Of a DNA stretch of 64,000 bases, positions 36,374 to 45,673 are shown in pieces. Under the pieces are notes generated by a model that worked only from the letters and a program-made list of their open reading frames with translations, was not told the DNA's origin and did not search any database. The stretch comes from Gordonia amarae NBRC 15530 (GTDB taxonomy: Bacteria; Actinomycetota; Actinomycetes; Mycobacteriales; Mycobacteriaceae): assembly GCF_000241345.1 (NCBI RefSeq), contig NZ_BAED01000024.1, forward strand, positions 1 to 64,000, written 5' to 3'. A program made the position numbers and the translations under genes. Within the stretch, counting starts at the first letter, position 1. Each line of letters starts with the position of its first letter.

Positions 36374-37864
36374 TCAGAGTGCGGCGATAACTTCTCCGGC
36401 CGCGCGCTTTCCGGAACGTACCGCACCGTCCATGTAGCCGGTCCAGTAGTCCGAGGTCTCCGTGCCCGCCCAATGGATCGGGCCCACACCGGCGCGCAGG
36501 GCATGACCGTACCGGGTGAGGGTGCGCGGCGAGCTGACCGCGACCGGGCCACCACGCGACCACGGTTCCAGATCCCACTTGAAAACCCCGTAATCGAGTG
36601 GGTCACGGGCCTGTGGACCGAAGTAGTCGACGAAGTTCGCGACGCATTCGCGGGCCAGTTGCGAGACCGGGGCGTGGTCGAGGCGCCGCATCGCGTCGGC
36701 GGAGATGAAACCCATCAGGATGTGCCTGCCCTCGGTGTGGCTCTCGAAGGTGACGTCGATGGGTCTGCCGTTGCCGTACACCTGCCCCGACATCCCCTGC
36801 TCGCGCCAGAACGGCCGCTTGTACAGCGCCGCGAACTTGGCGATGGAGCCCATCCGGTACCCGCGCTGCAATGCCCGGCGGGCGGCGGGAAGCGCAGGGC
36901 GGAAGTCGATCTGGCCGCAGATCGCCGGGGACATCGCGACGATCACCTTATGCCCGGTGAACGTGCCGGCCGCCGAGTGCACCACCGCATGACCGGACGT
37001 GGTGTCGATGGTGCGGACCGCGGCGTTGTAGACGATCCGGTCGCCGAGTTCGGCCGCCATCCGGATCGGGATGAGCGCGGCACCTCCGGCGAACAGCCGT
37101 TCCTGGGCGCCGCCGTCGGTGCTGAGCAGCCGCACCAGGGTGCCGGGGTTCTTCTCGTCACCCGAGGCGGCGATGTAGTTGAGGTAGTACAGCGCCGACA
37201 CCTCGTCCGGACGGACCGACAGCGCCGCCGACATCGCGACGGCGGTCATGTTGCGCGCCACGTCGGAATGCGAGATCTGATTCACGTACTGCGCCCACGT
37301 GATGGAGTCGAGGTAGCGCGCGTTGGGATGCTTCCACGGCTCGCCGACCGGGAAACCGGCGAGCGAGTCGGCGGTGGCGCGGGCCAGCGCCGGGCCTGCC
37401 TCGGCGAGGGCCGGATGCAGCGGGAGCGGCAGATCAGCGGACAACCGATGCGCTGTTCCGCTGTGCCAGAACACGCTGTCGCCCTTGTTGTAGGTGGCGA
37501 TGGTGCGCACGTCGTGTGCGCGGGCGAGCGCGGCAATGTGATTCTGTGTGGGGCCGATGAACTCGGCGCCGGCATCCAGGGTGGCGCCGAGCTTGGGGGA
37601 GGTGATGTTGTGCACGCGGCCACCGGGCCTGGATCTGGCCTCCAGCACCACCACCGAGGCACCCGCCGCCCGCAGCGACGCGGCCGCAGCCAGCCCGGAC
37701 AACCCACCGCCGACGACGATCGCGTCGTAGGTGCGTGCAGTGGGGGAGGCGATCGCCCGGGGTGTCCCCGAGGTGTTCAGCCCTGCCGCGACGCCCGCTG
37801 CCGCGAGGGTGCCGCCGAGGAAACCACGCCGCGACATCCCCTGCGATCGTGCCTCACTCACCAC
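36374..37864 (-). CDS. Flavin-dependent amine oxidase, Tat-exported
   Basis: It oxidises an amine with FAD to give an aldehyde, ammonia and peroxide. The 496-residue protein has a twin-arginine signal (MSRRGFLGGTLAAAGVAAG), the FAD-binding AIVVGGGLSGLAAA near residue 50, EARSRPGGRV, and the C-terminal HWAGTETSDYWTGYMDGAV flavin-site block. These fit the monoamine/polyamine oxidase family. The start is GTG at 37864 or 37861; the Tat motif begins nine codons on. It is upstream of the ceramidase gene in a likely operon, so the amine could be the sphingoid base released by that enzyme, which is an inference. Confidence 0.88.
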   Translation of the reverse strand: MVSEARSQGMSRRGFLGGTLAAAGVAAGLNTSGTPRAIASPTARTYDAIVVGGGLSGLAAAASLRAAGASVVVLEARSRPGGRVHNITSPKLGATLDAGAEFIGPTQNHIAALARAHDVRTIATYNKGDSVFWHSGTAHRLSADLPLPLHPALAEAGPALARATADSLAGFPVGEPWKHPNARYLDSITWAQYVNQISHSDVARNMTAVAMSAALSVRPDEVSALYYLNYIAASGDEKNPGTLVRLLSTDGGAQERLFAGGAALIPIRMAAELGDRIVYNAAVRTIDTTSGHAVVHSAAGTFTGHKVIVAMSPAICGQIDFRPALPAARRALQRGYRMGSIAKFAALYKRPFWREQGMSGQVYGNGRPIDVTFESHTEGRHILMGFISADAMRRLDHAPVSQLARECVANFVDYFGPQARDPLDYGVFKWDLEPWSRGGPVAVSSPRTLTRYGHALRAGVGPIHWAGTETSDYWTGYMDGAVRSGKRAAGEVIAAL

Positions 37865-38007
37865 ACACCCCCGTCGCGTTCGTCATCCGGTGCGCACACG
37901 ATATCGGTACCGGACCTCCGTGTCCGGCCGAGTCCGCCGAATCGGTATGGAGTGGACACTCCGTGACACAGGCGGAGTGCGGTGGCGCGCTCTACCATTG
38001 GCGACCG

Positions 38008-38400
38008 ATGAGCAGAACTGTTTCGGACTCCGACCGCTGCCCCTGCACCTCCGGCGAGTCGTTCGGCGAGTGCTGTGGGCCGCTGCTGGCCGGCACTCGC
38101 CGCGCGGCCACCGCGCAGGCACTGATGCGGTCCCGGTTCACCGCATTCGCTGTCGGTGATGCCGCGTACCTCCTGGCCAGCTGGCATCCCGCGACCAGGC
38201 CGCGAGAGTTGGACCTCGACGAGTCGCTCGACTGGTACCGCCTCGACATCCACGCCGCCGGCGGGGGAACGCCGTTCGAGAAGACCGGTGAGGTGACGTT
38301 CACCGCGCACTACCGTGTCGACGGCGAGCGGGCGAAGCTGCGCGAACATAGCCGCTTCGAACGGGTCGACGGGGAATGGAAGTATCTCGATGCCCTCTGA
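38008..38400 (+). CDS. YchJ/UPF0225-family protein with SEC-C zinc motif
   Basis: The 130-residue protein starts with the SEC-C-like metal-binding motif CPCTSGESFGECCGPLL, followed by ALMRSRFTAFAVGDAAYLLASWH and a cystatin/NTF2-like fold ending in W-K-Y-L. This is the full YchJ family pattern. Function is unknown; the SEC-C motif suggests zinc binding and a protein-interaction role. ATG at 38008 starts the family-conserved region; earlier codons in the same frame are not supported. Confidence 0.85.
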   Translation: MSRTVSDSDRCPCTSGESFGECCGPLLAGTRRAATAQALMRSRFTAFAVGDAAYLLASWHPATRPRELDLDESLDWYRLDIHAAGGGTPFEKTGEVTFTAHYRVDGERAKLREHSRFERVDGEWKYLDAL

Positions 38401-38519
38401 TCGAGATGTCCGGGTGGCGAGAACTGCACGGTCTTGAATGCGGCCTTGCGGTTGTTCCAGGGGCGTGGACCCCGCTGGGTTAGGCTGTGCGATGCATCAC
38501 AAACTCTGGGAGGTTGGCG

Positions 38520-40772
38520 TTGGCGTCAATTGTGCTGGCGGACGTACGCACCGCGTGCGAGCGACAGGTGGTGGCCGAATGGGTCGCGGTGAATCATCCC
38601 GATGCGCAGTTGCGCACTCTCTCCGAGATCGACCTCGCCGCCACCGACGAAAGCACCGAACTGATTCCGGCCCGCGTCGTGTGGTTGCCGCCCGTGCGCA
38701 AGGGCGAGCGGCGGGTGTCGGTGGCCGACGTCCTGGCGCTGTCCAACCCGCGTAAGCCACCGGCGTTCCGCCAGGAGATGATCCGCAAGAAGTCACCCGA
38801 CCGGGTGCGTGTGGTGCAGGGCGCACCGGCCACCATCGAGGACCTTCACGGCCGCTACCGGGAGGAGACGGCCGAGGGTGAGTCGTTCGACGCCTTCGTC
38901 GGGGTGCAGGCGGCGTTGGCGGCCGAACGCGCCGAACGGCAGGTGGTGGGCGACCGCTACAAGGTGCCGAGGCTGGTGGCCGAGCAGATCGGGGCGTCGG
39001 CCCGGTTCCAGGCCAACGCCGCCAAACTCGCCGCCGAACTGGGGCGCCCGGCGGCCGCGGTGGTCCGCGAGGCCACCGACAAGATGGGCACCTTCGTGGC
39101 CACCCAGAGCCGCCTGATGGACGACCTGCTGTCCTCGATCATCGGCCAATTGCACGAACGTACCTGGACCGTGTCTGCGGATCTGGACACGATGGGTCAC
39201 CTGCGCACCCTGAACAAGACCCACGGCCTGGTGTTCCTGCCCTCGCACCGCTCTTACGTCGACCCGTTCGTTCTGGCGGAAGTGTTGCGCCGCTACGACT
39301 TTCCGCCCAACATGATCCTCGGCGGCGACAACCTGCAACTGTGGCCGCTCTCGGCGATCGCGCGCCGGGCGGGCACCATCTTCATCCGGCGCAAGTTCGG
39401 CACCGACCCGGTGTACAAGTTCGCGATGCGCTCGTATCTCTCGTTCATCGTCGAGAAGCGCTTCAACCTGGTCTGGTACATCGAGGGTGGCCGCAGTCGC
39501 ACCGGGAAGCTCCGCCCGCCCAAGCTCGGTCTGCTGTCCTACGTGGCCGACGCCGTCGCCCACCTCGACGGTGCTGATGTGATGGTGGTGCCCACCTCGA
39601 TCGTCTATGACCAGTTGCACGAGATCGGGGCGATGGCCGCGGAGGCCGCGGGCGCCAAGAAACGGCCCGAGGACCTCGGCTGGCTGTTGCGCTACGCCAA
39701 GCAGCAGCGCGAATACCTCGGCAACGCCCGCGTCCGGTTCGGCGAGCCGTTCTCGTTGCGCCAGGCGCTGACCGACGCCGGGGAGGGCAAGGCGCAACTG
39801 GAAAAGGTCGCGTTCCGGGTGATGGACGAGATCAACTCGGCCACACCGATTTCCGCTACCTCGCTGGCAGGCTTCGCGATCCTGGGCGCGGAGGACCGGG
39901 CCTATACCGCCGACGAGATCGAGCGAATCCTCGCGCCGCTGCTGTCCTACATCGACCGCCGTGGTCTGCCCGGGCCAGACCCGAGCACCTGCCGCGGCCT
40001 CGGATTGCTCAGCACGCTGGGTGAACTCACCGATGCGGGCGTGCTGACCCGCTACGACGGCGGCACCGATCAGGTGTGGTCGATCACGCCGAACAACCAT
40101 CCGATCGCCGCCTACTACCGCAACGGCGCGATTCATCACTTCGTCGACCGTGCGATCGTCGAACTCGGGCTGCTCGCCGCCGACGACGGGCTGTTCTCGC
40201 TGCGCGACGAGGAGTTCATGACCGCCGGTCAGGCCGAGGCGCTCCGGATCCGCGATCTGCTCAAATTCGAGTTCTTCTTCCCGGTCAAGGAGGAGTTCCT
40301 GCACCGGCTCGGCGCCGAGCTCGATCTGATCTCCCCCGACTGGCGGACCGAGCCGCCGACCGCGGAGCGGATCCACGAGACCCTGCTCGGGCACGCGGGT
40401 GAGCTGTTCGCCCGCCGCACCCTGCAACCGTTCTTCGACGCCCAGCTCGTCGTCGCCAAGCTGCTCGTCACCGCGGGCGACGGTTCGGTCGACAAGGAGA
40501 CCGTCCTCATCGAGGGTCTTGGTCTGGGGCGTCAGCTGGTGCTGCAAGGTGTTGTGCGGAGCAAGGATTCGGTGTCGCGCGAGCTGTACGACGCGGCCTA
40601 TCAGCTCGCCGAGAACCGTGGGCTGGTCACTCCGTCGGAGACCGGCGACATCGCCGAACGCCGCAAGGCGTGGCTGGCCGAGGTCGAGGAGATGCGCTCA
40701 CGCCTGACCCGGATCGCCCAGATCGAGCTCGCGCAGGCGCGGCGGGCCGCGGACGAGGCGGCAGGACGGTGA
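38520..40772 (+). CDS. plsB: Glycerol-3-phosphate 1-O-acyltransferase
   Basis: It acylates position 1 of glycerol-3-phosphate, the first step of phospholipid and triacylglycerol synthesis, at the membrane. Motif I FLPSHRSYVDPF (catalytic His/Asp about 243), motif II GTIFIRRKF, motif III YIEGGRSRTGK (about 322) and VVPTSIVYD are all intact. Size (about 750 residues) and the long C-terminal part match PlsB. TTG at 38520 has GGGAGG six bases upstream and is my start; GTG at 38487 extends the same frame. It overlaps the next gene by four bases. The order plsB, HAD-plsC, WS/DGAT resembles the mycobacterial Rv2482c-Rv2484c operon. Confidence 0.92.
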   Translation: MASIVLADVRTACERQVVAEWVAVNHPDAQLRTLSEIDLAATDESTELIPARVVWLPPVRKGERRVSVADVLALSNPRKPPAFRQEMIRKKSPDRVRVVQGAPATIEDLHGRYREETAEGESFDAFVGVQAALAAERAERQVVGDRYKVPRLVAEQIGASARFQANAAKLAAELGRPAAAVVREATDKMGTFVATQSRLMDDLLSSIIGQLHERTWTVSADLDTMGHLRTLNKTHGLVFLPSHRSYVDPFVLAEVLRRYDFPPNMILGGDNLQLWPLSAIARRAGTIFIRRKFGTDPVYKFAMRSYLSFIVEKRFNLVWYIEGGRSRTGKLRPPKLGLLSYVADAVAHLDGADVMVVPTSIVYDQLHEIGAMAAEAAGAKKRPEDLGWLLRYAKQQREYLGNARVRFGEPFSLRQALTDAGEGKAQLEKVAFRVMDEINSATPISATSLAGFAILGAEDRAYTADEIERILAPLLSYIDRRGLPGPDPSTCRGLGLLSTLGELTDAGVLTRYDGGTDQVWSITPNNHPIAAYYRNGAIHHFVDRAIVELGLLAADDGLFSLRDEEFMTAGQAEALRIRDLLKFEFFFPVKEEFLHRLGAELDLISPDWRTEPPTAERIHETLLGHAGELFARRTLQPFFDAQLVVAKLLVTAGDGSVDKETVLIEGLGLGRQLVLQGVVRSKDSVSRELYDAAYQLAENRGLVTPSETGDIAERRKAWLAEVEEMRSRLTRIAQIELAQARRAADEAAGR

Positions 40773-42256
40773 CGACGATCGCGGACCGGATCCGCGAGAT
40801 TCGCCAGGCGCCCACCGGTAAGCAGGTGTGCGCGTTCTTCGACTACGACGGCACTCTCATCGAGGGTTTCTCCGCGGTGGCCATCGCCCGCGCCCGGGTG
40901 CGCAGCCTCGAGTTCGGTCTCGGCGAGGCACTCGACTTCCTGCTCATCGGCCTGCGCGGGGTGGAGTCGGAACAGGACTACGCCGAGGTGCTGCGCGCCA
41001 CCAAACCGACCTTCGCCGGCAAGTCATACGCCGAGCTGCTCGACTTCGGCACCACGCTGTTCAAGGAGGAGACCGCCGCCAAACTGCGGCCGCAGATGTG
41101 GCAGCTGCTCCGGGTGCACCGCGAGATGGGGCACCGCATCGTCATCGCCTCCTCGGCCACCCGATTCCAGATCGAACCGATCGCCCGCGAGATCGACGCC
41201 GACCACGCCCTCGCCACCGATGTCGAGGTGATCGACGGGGTGGTGACCGGCGAGATCCTGGGCCGACCACTGTGGGGACCCGGCAAGGCGGCGGCCGTCC
41301 GCCGGCTCGCGCACGAGTACGACCTCGACCTGAAGTCGTCGTTCGCCTACAGCGACGGCAACGAGGACGTGCCGTACCTCGAATCGGTCGGCCACCCGGC
41401 CGCGATCTCCCCGCAGAAGGGCCTGCGGGCGGTGGCCGTCGAACGCGGCTGGCCGATCCTCGACATCACCAACCCCAGCCACAACAAGTGGGAGATGGCG
41501 GTGCGCACCGGCGCCTTCTACGGGTCGTTCCTGGCGGGCTCGGTGGCGGGTGTGCTGGGTGGCCTGGTCCGCGGCGACCGTGAGGCCACCATCCAGGCGG
41601 GCGCCTCCGCCGGCACCGACGTCGGTATGGCGCTGGCCGGGGTGAGCGTGAAAGTGCTTGACGGAGAGGACTATCTGACGTCGGCGCGGCCGTGCGTGTT
41701 CGTGTTCAACCACCAGTCCAAGCTGGATCTGCCGGTGCTGGTGCACCTGGTCCGCAACCACGCCACCGGGGTGGCGAAGAAGGAGGTCAAGCAGGTTCCC
41801 GTGCTCGGGCCCATCCTCGACGCCGCCGGTCTGGTGTTCATCGACCGGGCCGACGCGGGCAAGGCGATCGAGCAACTGGAGCCGGCGGTCCGCAAGCTCC
41901 GCGAGGACGGTGCCAGCCTGGTTGTCGCACCGGAGGGAACCCGTTCGGCCACACCACGTTTGGGTAATTTCAAGAAGGGCCCGTTCCACATCGCGATGCA
42001 GGCGCAGGTGCCGGTGGTGCCCATCGTGCTGCGCAACAGTGGTGAATTGATGTGGCGCGGAGACCAACTCATCAAACCCGGCACCGTCGAGGTGCGGGTG
42101 CTGCCACCCGTGGACACGTCGTCGTGGACGGCCGAGACGGTGGGGGAGCATGCCGACGAGGTGCGGCAGCTGTTCGTGAAGGCCCTCGCCGACTGGCCGG
42201 TGGAGGCCTTCGACGACGGCCGACTGACGAGGACTTCAGGGGTGTTCGATGAGTGA
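40769..42256 (+). CDS. plsC: HAD-phosphatase fused to 1-acylglycerol-3-phosphate acyltransferase
   Basis: This 495-residue fusion has a SerB-like HAD domain (about 1-240): FFDYDGTL nucleophile box, IASSAT and SYSDGNEDVP-type motif IV (here AYSDGNEDVP). It is followed by a PlsC acyltransferase (about 290-470) with NHQSKLD (catalytic His/Asp, about 314), DRADAG, PEGTRS (about 389) and PVVPIVLRN. The second domain would make phosphatidic acid; the first could dephosphorylate a lipid intermediate. The fusion is known from mycobacteria. The GTG start overlaps the plsB stop (GTGA), and the WS/DGAT start at 42249 lies inside this gene, indicating tight translational coupling. Confidence 0.92.
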   Translation: MTTIADRIREIRQAPTGKQVCAFFDYDGTLIEGFSAVAIARARVRSLEFGLGEALDFLLIGLRGVESEQDYAEVLRATKPTFAGKSYAELLDFGTTLFKEETAAKLRPQMWQLLRVHREMGHRIVIASSATRFQIEPIAREIDADHALATDVEVIDGVVTGEILGRPLWGPGKAAAVRRLAHEYDLDLKSSFAYSDGNEDVPYLESVGHPAAISPQKGLRAVAVERGWPILDITNPSHNKWEMAVRTGAFYGSFLAGSVAGVLGGLVRGDREATIQAGASAGTDVGMALAGVSVKVLDGEDYLTSARPCVFVFNHQSKLDLPVLVHLVRNHATGVAKKEVKQVPVLGPILDAAGLVFIDRADAGKAIEQLEPAVRKLREDGASLVVAPEGTRSATPRLGNFKKGPFHIAMQAQVPVVPIVLRNSGELMWRGDQLIKPGTVEVRVLPPVDTSSWTAETVGEHADEVRQLFVKALADWPVEAFDDGRLTRTSGVFDE

Positions 42257-43703
42257 GCAGACGTCGACAGGACCGTATTCGCAACTGTCCGACCACGACC
42301 GGCCGCTGAACTTCGGCACCGACGGCCAGATGAGCCCGGTGGATGCGGTGCTCTGGCGCGGCGACTCGGACCGCCACCACCGGGGCACGCTCAGCATGCT
42401 GGAGATCTACGACTGCGTGCCCGACTGGGATCGGCTGGTCGCCGCCCACGAGTGGGGCAGCCGGATGCTGCCACGGCTGCGGCAACGGGTGGTGGATTCC
42501 CCTCTGGGAGCGGGCATCCCGAGCTGGGTGGTCGACCCCGAGTTCGATCTGCACTACCACGTGCGCAGGCTCCGGCTCGCGGGCGACGGCTCGATTCGCG
42601 AGCTGCTCACCACCTGCGAACAGCTGGCGATGACCGCTCTCGACCCGGAACGCTCCCCGTGGGAGGTGTACCTGATCGACGGGCTGCCCAACGGCAAGGG
42701 CGCCTACTTCCTCAAGGCGCATCAGGCACTCACCGGTGGCATGTCATCGATCGCCATTCTCGCGCAACTGCATTCGCGGCAACGCGACCCGGTGCCGGGC
42801 AAACCGCAACCGCCGGCCCCCACACCCGAGGCCACCGGCGCCCTCGACATCCTGCTGCGGCAGCTCTCCCACGAGGTACAGCGCGCACCCCACCGCGTCG
42901 ACCTGGCGATCAAGGGTGCGATGGCGCTGACCGATCCGCGCAAGGCGCTGAGTCAAGTGCTGCGGTTCGGTCGTTCGGTGCCGAGGGTGGCCGGGCTGAT
43001 CAGCCCGCCGGGGTCGCCGCTGCTCGCCGAGCGGAGCCTGTCGTGGCGGTTCACCGCCTTCGAGGTGCCGTTCGCAGCCGTGGAGGCGGCGAGTGCCGAG
43101 ATCCGCGCCACGATCGACGAGGTGTACCTCGGGGGTCTGATCAGCGGTCTGCGGCTCTACCATCAGCGCCTCGACCGCCCGGTGGACGCGATTCCCGTCG
43201 CCGTGCCGATCGTCGTGCGCGACCCCGACAACCCGCACCAGACCCGGGTGTCGATCGGGCGCCTCGCCGGACCCACCGGCATCGACGACTCCTTCGAGCG
43301 GGTGCTCACCGTCCGCGAGCAGATCCGCGCCGCCCGCAACGAGCCCGCGGTCAACGCGTTCAACGACGTCGGCCCGATGCTGGCGTGGCTGCCCGGCCAG
43401 ATCGTCGGCCAGTTGAGCGGGGCGACCACCCAGAACGACCTGCAGGCCAGCAACGTCGGCGGCATCGACTGGGAATCGTATGTGGCCGGGGCCAAGGTGG
43501 AGCGGATGTTCGCCTTCGGCCCGCTGCCCGGCTGCGCGATCATGGCCACGATGGTCACCTACAACGGCACGTCGTGCATCGGGGTCAACTACGACGCAGC
43601 CGCCGTCACCGACCCCGAACTGTTCGCCGAGTCCGTTGTTGACGGCTTCAATGAGGTGCTGGCCTTGTCCGACACCTCCGGCCGGATGACCCGCTTCACC
43701 TGA
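42249..43703 (+). CDS. WS/DGAT-family acyltransferase with degenerate active site
   Basis: The 484-residue protein has the WS/DGAT fold (PVDAVLWRGDSD at the start, PWEVYLIDGL, and the C-terminal NVGGIDWE and GVNYDA region). The catalytic HHxxxDG box reads HQALTGG: the second His is Gln and the Asp is Gly. The usual catalytic base is therefore missing, and acyl transfer by the standard mechanism is unlikely. A regulatory, binding or altered role within the phospholipid operon is possible. It overlaps plsC by eight bases. It is followed by a terminator hairpin. Confidence 0.85.
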   Translation: MSEQTSTGPYSQLSDHDRPLNFGTDGQMSPVDAVLWRGDSDRHHRGTLSMLEIYDCVPDWDRLVAAHEWGSRMLPRLRQRVVDSPLGAGIPSWVVDPEFDLHYHVRRLRLAGDGSIRELLTTCEQLAMTALDPERSPWEVYLIDGLPNGKGAYFLKAHQALTGGMSSIAILAQLHSRQRDPVPGKPQPPAPTPEATGALDILLRQLSHEVQRAPHRVDLAIKGAMALTDPRKALSQVLRFGRSVPRVAGLISPPGSPLLAERSLSWRFTAFEVPFAAVEAASAEIRATIDEVYLGGLISGLRLYHQRLDRPVDAIPVAVPIVVRDPDNPHQTRVSIGRLAGPTGIDDSFERVLTVREQIRAARNEPAVNAFNDVGPMLAWLPGQIVGQLSGATTQNDLQASNVGGIDWESYVAGAKVERMFAFGPLPGCAIMATMVTYNGTSCIGVNYDAAAVTDPELFAESVVDGFNEVLALSDTSGRMTRFT

Positions 43704-43711
43704 GGTAAACG

Positions 43712-43746
43712 TTGCTGTCGGTTCCGGCTTCCAGAACCGACAGCAA
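43712..43746. terminator. Hairpin terminator, also repeat copy A flanking the sigma-factor pair
   Basis: TTGCTGTCGGTTC (43712-43724) and GAACCGACAGCAA (43734-43746) form a 13-bp perfect stem with a 9-base loop between the convergent WS/DGAT and sigma-factor genes. A near copy lies at 45520-45554. Confidence 0.8.
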
Positions 43747-43767
43747 GGTTTTCCGCTGGTCGGTGCG

Positions 43768-45072
43768 CTACTCCGGGCAGAGGTCGTCGTGTGGCAGGGA
43801 GTCGGCGAGGAACGCGTCTTCGGCGGCGTTGCCCGGCAGCGCGAGGGCGCGCCGGTAATCATCGGCGGCTCTCCGGGCATCGCCGAGTTCGGTGCGGGTC
43901 AGCGCGAGCGCGACGTGGTACGGGCGGTACCGGGACAGCGCGGCGTCGCCGGACAGGCCTTCGAGGAGCCGCAGTCCTTTCGCGGGACCGTAGGCGCGGC
44001 CGACGGCGACCGCCCTGCCGAGACGGACGACGGGGCCGTCGTCGTGGGCTTCGAGCAGTCGGTAGAGCACTGCGATCTGTGCCCAGTCCGTCGCGTCGAA
44101 TGTTCCGGCCTCGGCGTGTACCGCCGCGATGGCGGCCTGGATCGCATACCCGGCGGCATCAGGTGCGGCCGCCGCGGCCTCGGCGAGCAAAGTCCCCTCG
44201 GCGATCAGCGCCGCATCCCAGAGTGAACGGTCCTGGTCGGCCAACGGGATGGGCGCACCGGCGTCATCGACGCGCGCGCGGCGCCGGGCCTCGGTCAGTA
44301 CCAGCAGCGCAAGCAGTCCGGTGACCTCAGCTCGCCCGGGCAGCAGCCGGTGTAGTAGCCGGGCAAGCCTGATCGCCTCCTCGGTGAGATCGTCGCGGAT
44401 GTGGGTGGAGCCGGTCGAGCGGGAAAACCCTTCCGAATACAGCAGATACACCACGCGAAGGGCACCGGCCAGCCGCTCCGGTACCGCGTCGGGCGGTGGT
44501 ACGCCGAAGGGCACGCCCAAAGTTGCGACCCGCTTCTTGGCCCGCACGATTCGTTGCTGCATCGTCGTCTTCGGGACGAGCAGCGCATGCGCCACCTCGT
44601 CCACGCTCAGACCTGCTACGAACCGCAACATCAGTGCGACCCGGTCTTCGGCGCGCAGGACCGGATGCGCGCAGGCGAAGATCATGGCCAGCCGGTCGTC
44701 GGGGATCGTTGTCCCGTCCGACAGCGTTTCGGCCGGATCGGCGTACGACGACGCCAGGGGAGCGCGATCAGTCTCTATATGCAATTGGGCGAGCTTCTGG
44801 GCGAGCGTGTTCTCCCGCCGGATGACGTCGAGGGCCTTTCGGGTGGCGGTGATGGTGAGCCACGCCTCGGGTATTTGGGGCACACCGGTGGCCGGCCAGG
44901 TGCTGACGGCCTGCGCCAGCGCCTCCTGCAGAGCGTCCTCGGCGAGGTCGAGGTCGCCGAATCGCCGTGCGAGGGTGGCCAGCAGTCGAGTGCGGGTATC
45001 GCGGTCGACGGCGGCCAATGCCCGGCGGACCTCGTCGAAGGCCGCCGGACCTGGCTGCTCGTTCTCGGACAC
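43768..45072 (-). CDS. ECF42-like RNA polymerase sigma factor with C-terminal extension
   Basis: The 434-residue protein has ECF sigma2 (about 15-90: DAFQ-type helix with FGDLDLAEDALQEALAQAVSTWP) and sigma4 (about 125-185: DRVALMLRFVAGLSVDEVAHALLVPKTTMQQRIVRAKKR). A C-terminal extension of about 220 residues contains helical repeats (DUF6596/TPR-like). This, plus the DGPF/YCII-family partner encoded immediately upstream, defines the ECF42 type, which is thought to be controlled through its extension rather than by an anti-sigma factor. A GTG at 45072, five bases after the partner's stop, is used as start; an open frame extends to 45147. Confidence 0.85.
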   Translation of the reverse strand: MSENEQPGPAAFDEVRRALAAVDRDTRTRLLATLARRFGDLDLAEDALQEALAQAVSTWPATGVPQIPEAWLTITATRKALDVIRRENTLAQKLAQLHIETDRAPLASSYADPAETLSDGTTIPDDRLAMIFACAHPVLRAEDRVALMLRFVAGLSVDEVAHALLVPKTTMQQRIVRAKKRVATLGVPFGVPPPDAVPERLAGALRVVYLLYSEGFSRSTGSTHIRDDLTEEAIRLARLLHRLLPGRAEVTGLLALLVLTEARRRARVDDAGAPIPLADQDRSLWDAALIAEGTLLAEAAAAAPDAAGYAIQAAIAAVHAEAGTFDATDWAQIAVLYRLLEAHDDGPVVRLGRAVAVGRAYGPAKGLRLLEGLSGDAALSRYRPYHVALALTRTELGDARRAADDYRRALALPGNAAEDAFLADSLPHDDLCPE

Positions 45073-45077
45073 GACGA

Positions 45078-45428
45078 TCAGTACGGTGCGAGGGGCCGGA
45101 TCTCCACATGACCGCCGGGCGCTGACGCCGGGCTGCGTCGTGCCCATTCGATGGCCTCGTCGACGTTCGCCACCTCGATGATGTAGGCCCCGCCGACGAA
45201 CTCCTGCACCTCGGCGAACGGCCCTGACGACGCCACCACCCGCTCACCGTTCGTGCCGGAATAGACGACGGCGCCGTTCTCGGGATCTTCGAGGGCGAAC
45301 GAGGACACCACCACCCCCGCATCGGTGATCTCCTTGTCGAAGGCGAAGAATTCCTCGGGGCCGGCGCCACCATCCTCGCCGCAATTCGGATCGTTCGAGT
45401 GACCCATCAACAGCAGTGCGTATTTCAT
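45078..45428 (-). CDS. DGPF/YCII-family protein, partner of the ECF42 sigma factor
   Basis: The 116-residue single domain starts MKYALLLMG and carries the family loop as SGPFAEVQEFVGGAYIIEV (DGPF with D replaced by S), then DEAIEWA and EIRPL. YCII-like folds bind small molecules or catalyse minor reactions; the true role is unknown. It is separated by five bases from the sigma gene downstream, and the pair is conserved in ECF42 loci, so it is probably part of the same signalling module or its target. Confidence 0.85.
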   Translation of the reverse strand: MKYALLLMGHSNDPNCGEDGGAGPEEFFAFDKEITDAGVVVSSFALEDPENGAVVYSGTNGERVVASSGPFAEVQEFVGGAYIIEVANVDEAIEWARRSPASAPGGHVEIRPLAPY

Positions 45429-45519
45429 CGATTCCTCCGTAGGTCGTGCAGCCGAACCCGGGTGGCCCGACACCATGTTGACGAACGGCGCCCGGTGAAA
45501 TCGACAACGTTGCCAAACA

Positions 45520-45554
45520 TTGCTGTCGGTTCTGGATTCCGAACCCGACAGCAA
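45520..45554. repeat. Hairpin repeat copy B upstream of the sigma-factor pair
   Basis: TTGCTGTCGGTTC (45520-45532) and GAACCCGACAGCAA (45541-45554) reproduce the hairpin at 43712-43746 with one inserted base. The two copies bracket the ECF42-DGPF genes. Confidence 0.7.
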
Positions 45555-45673
45555 CGTCTGTCAATGTGCGGCCCAAACGGCTACGTTGTCCGGTTTGTTC
45601 GTAGTCGGTATACTATTTGGCACCTTGCACCGTGGTAGGTCTAGCCGGAGTCAATCCCGAGGTCGGTGACCCG

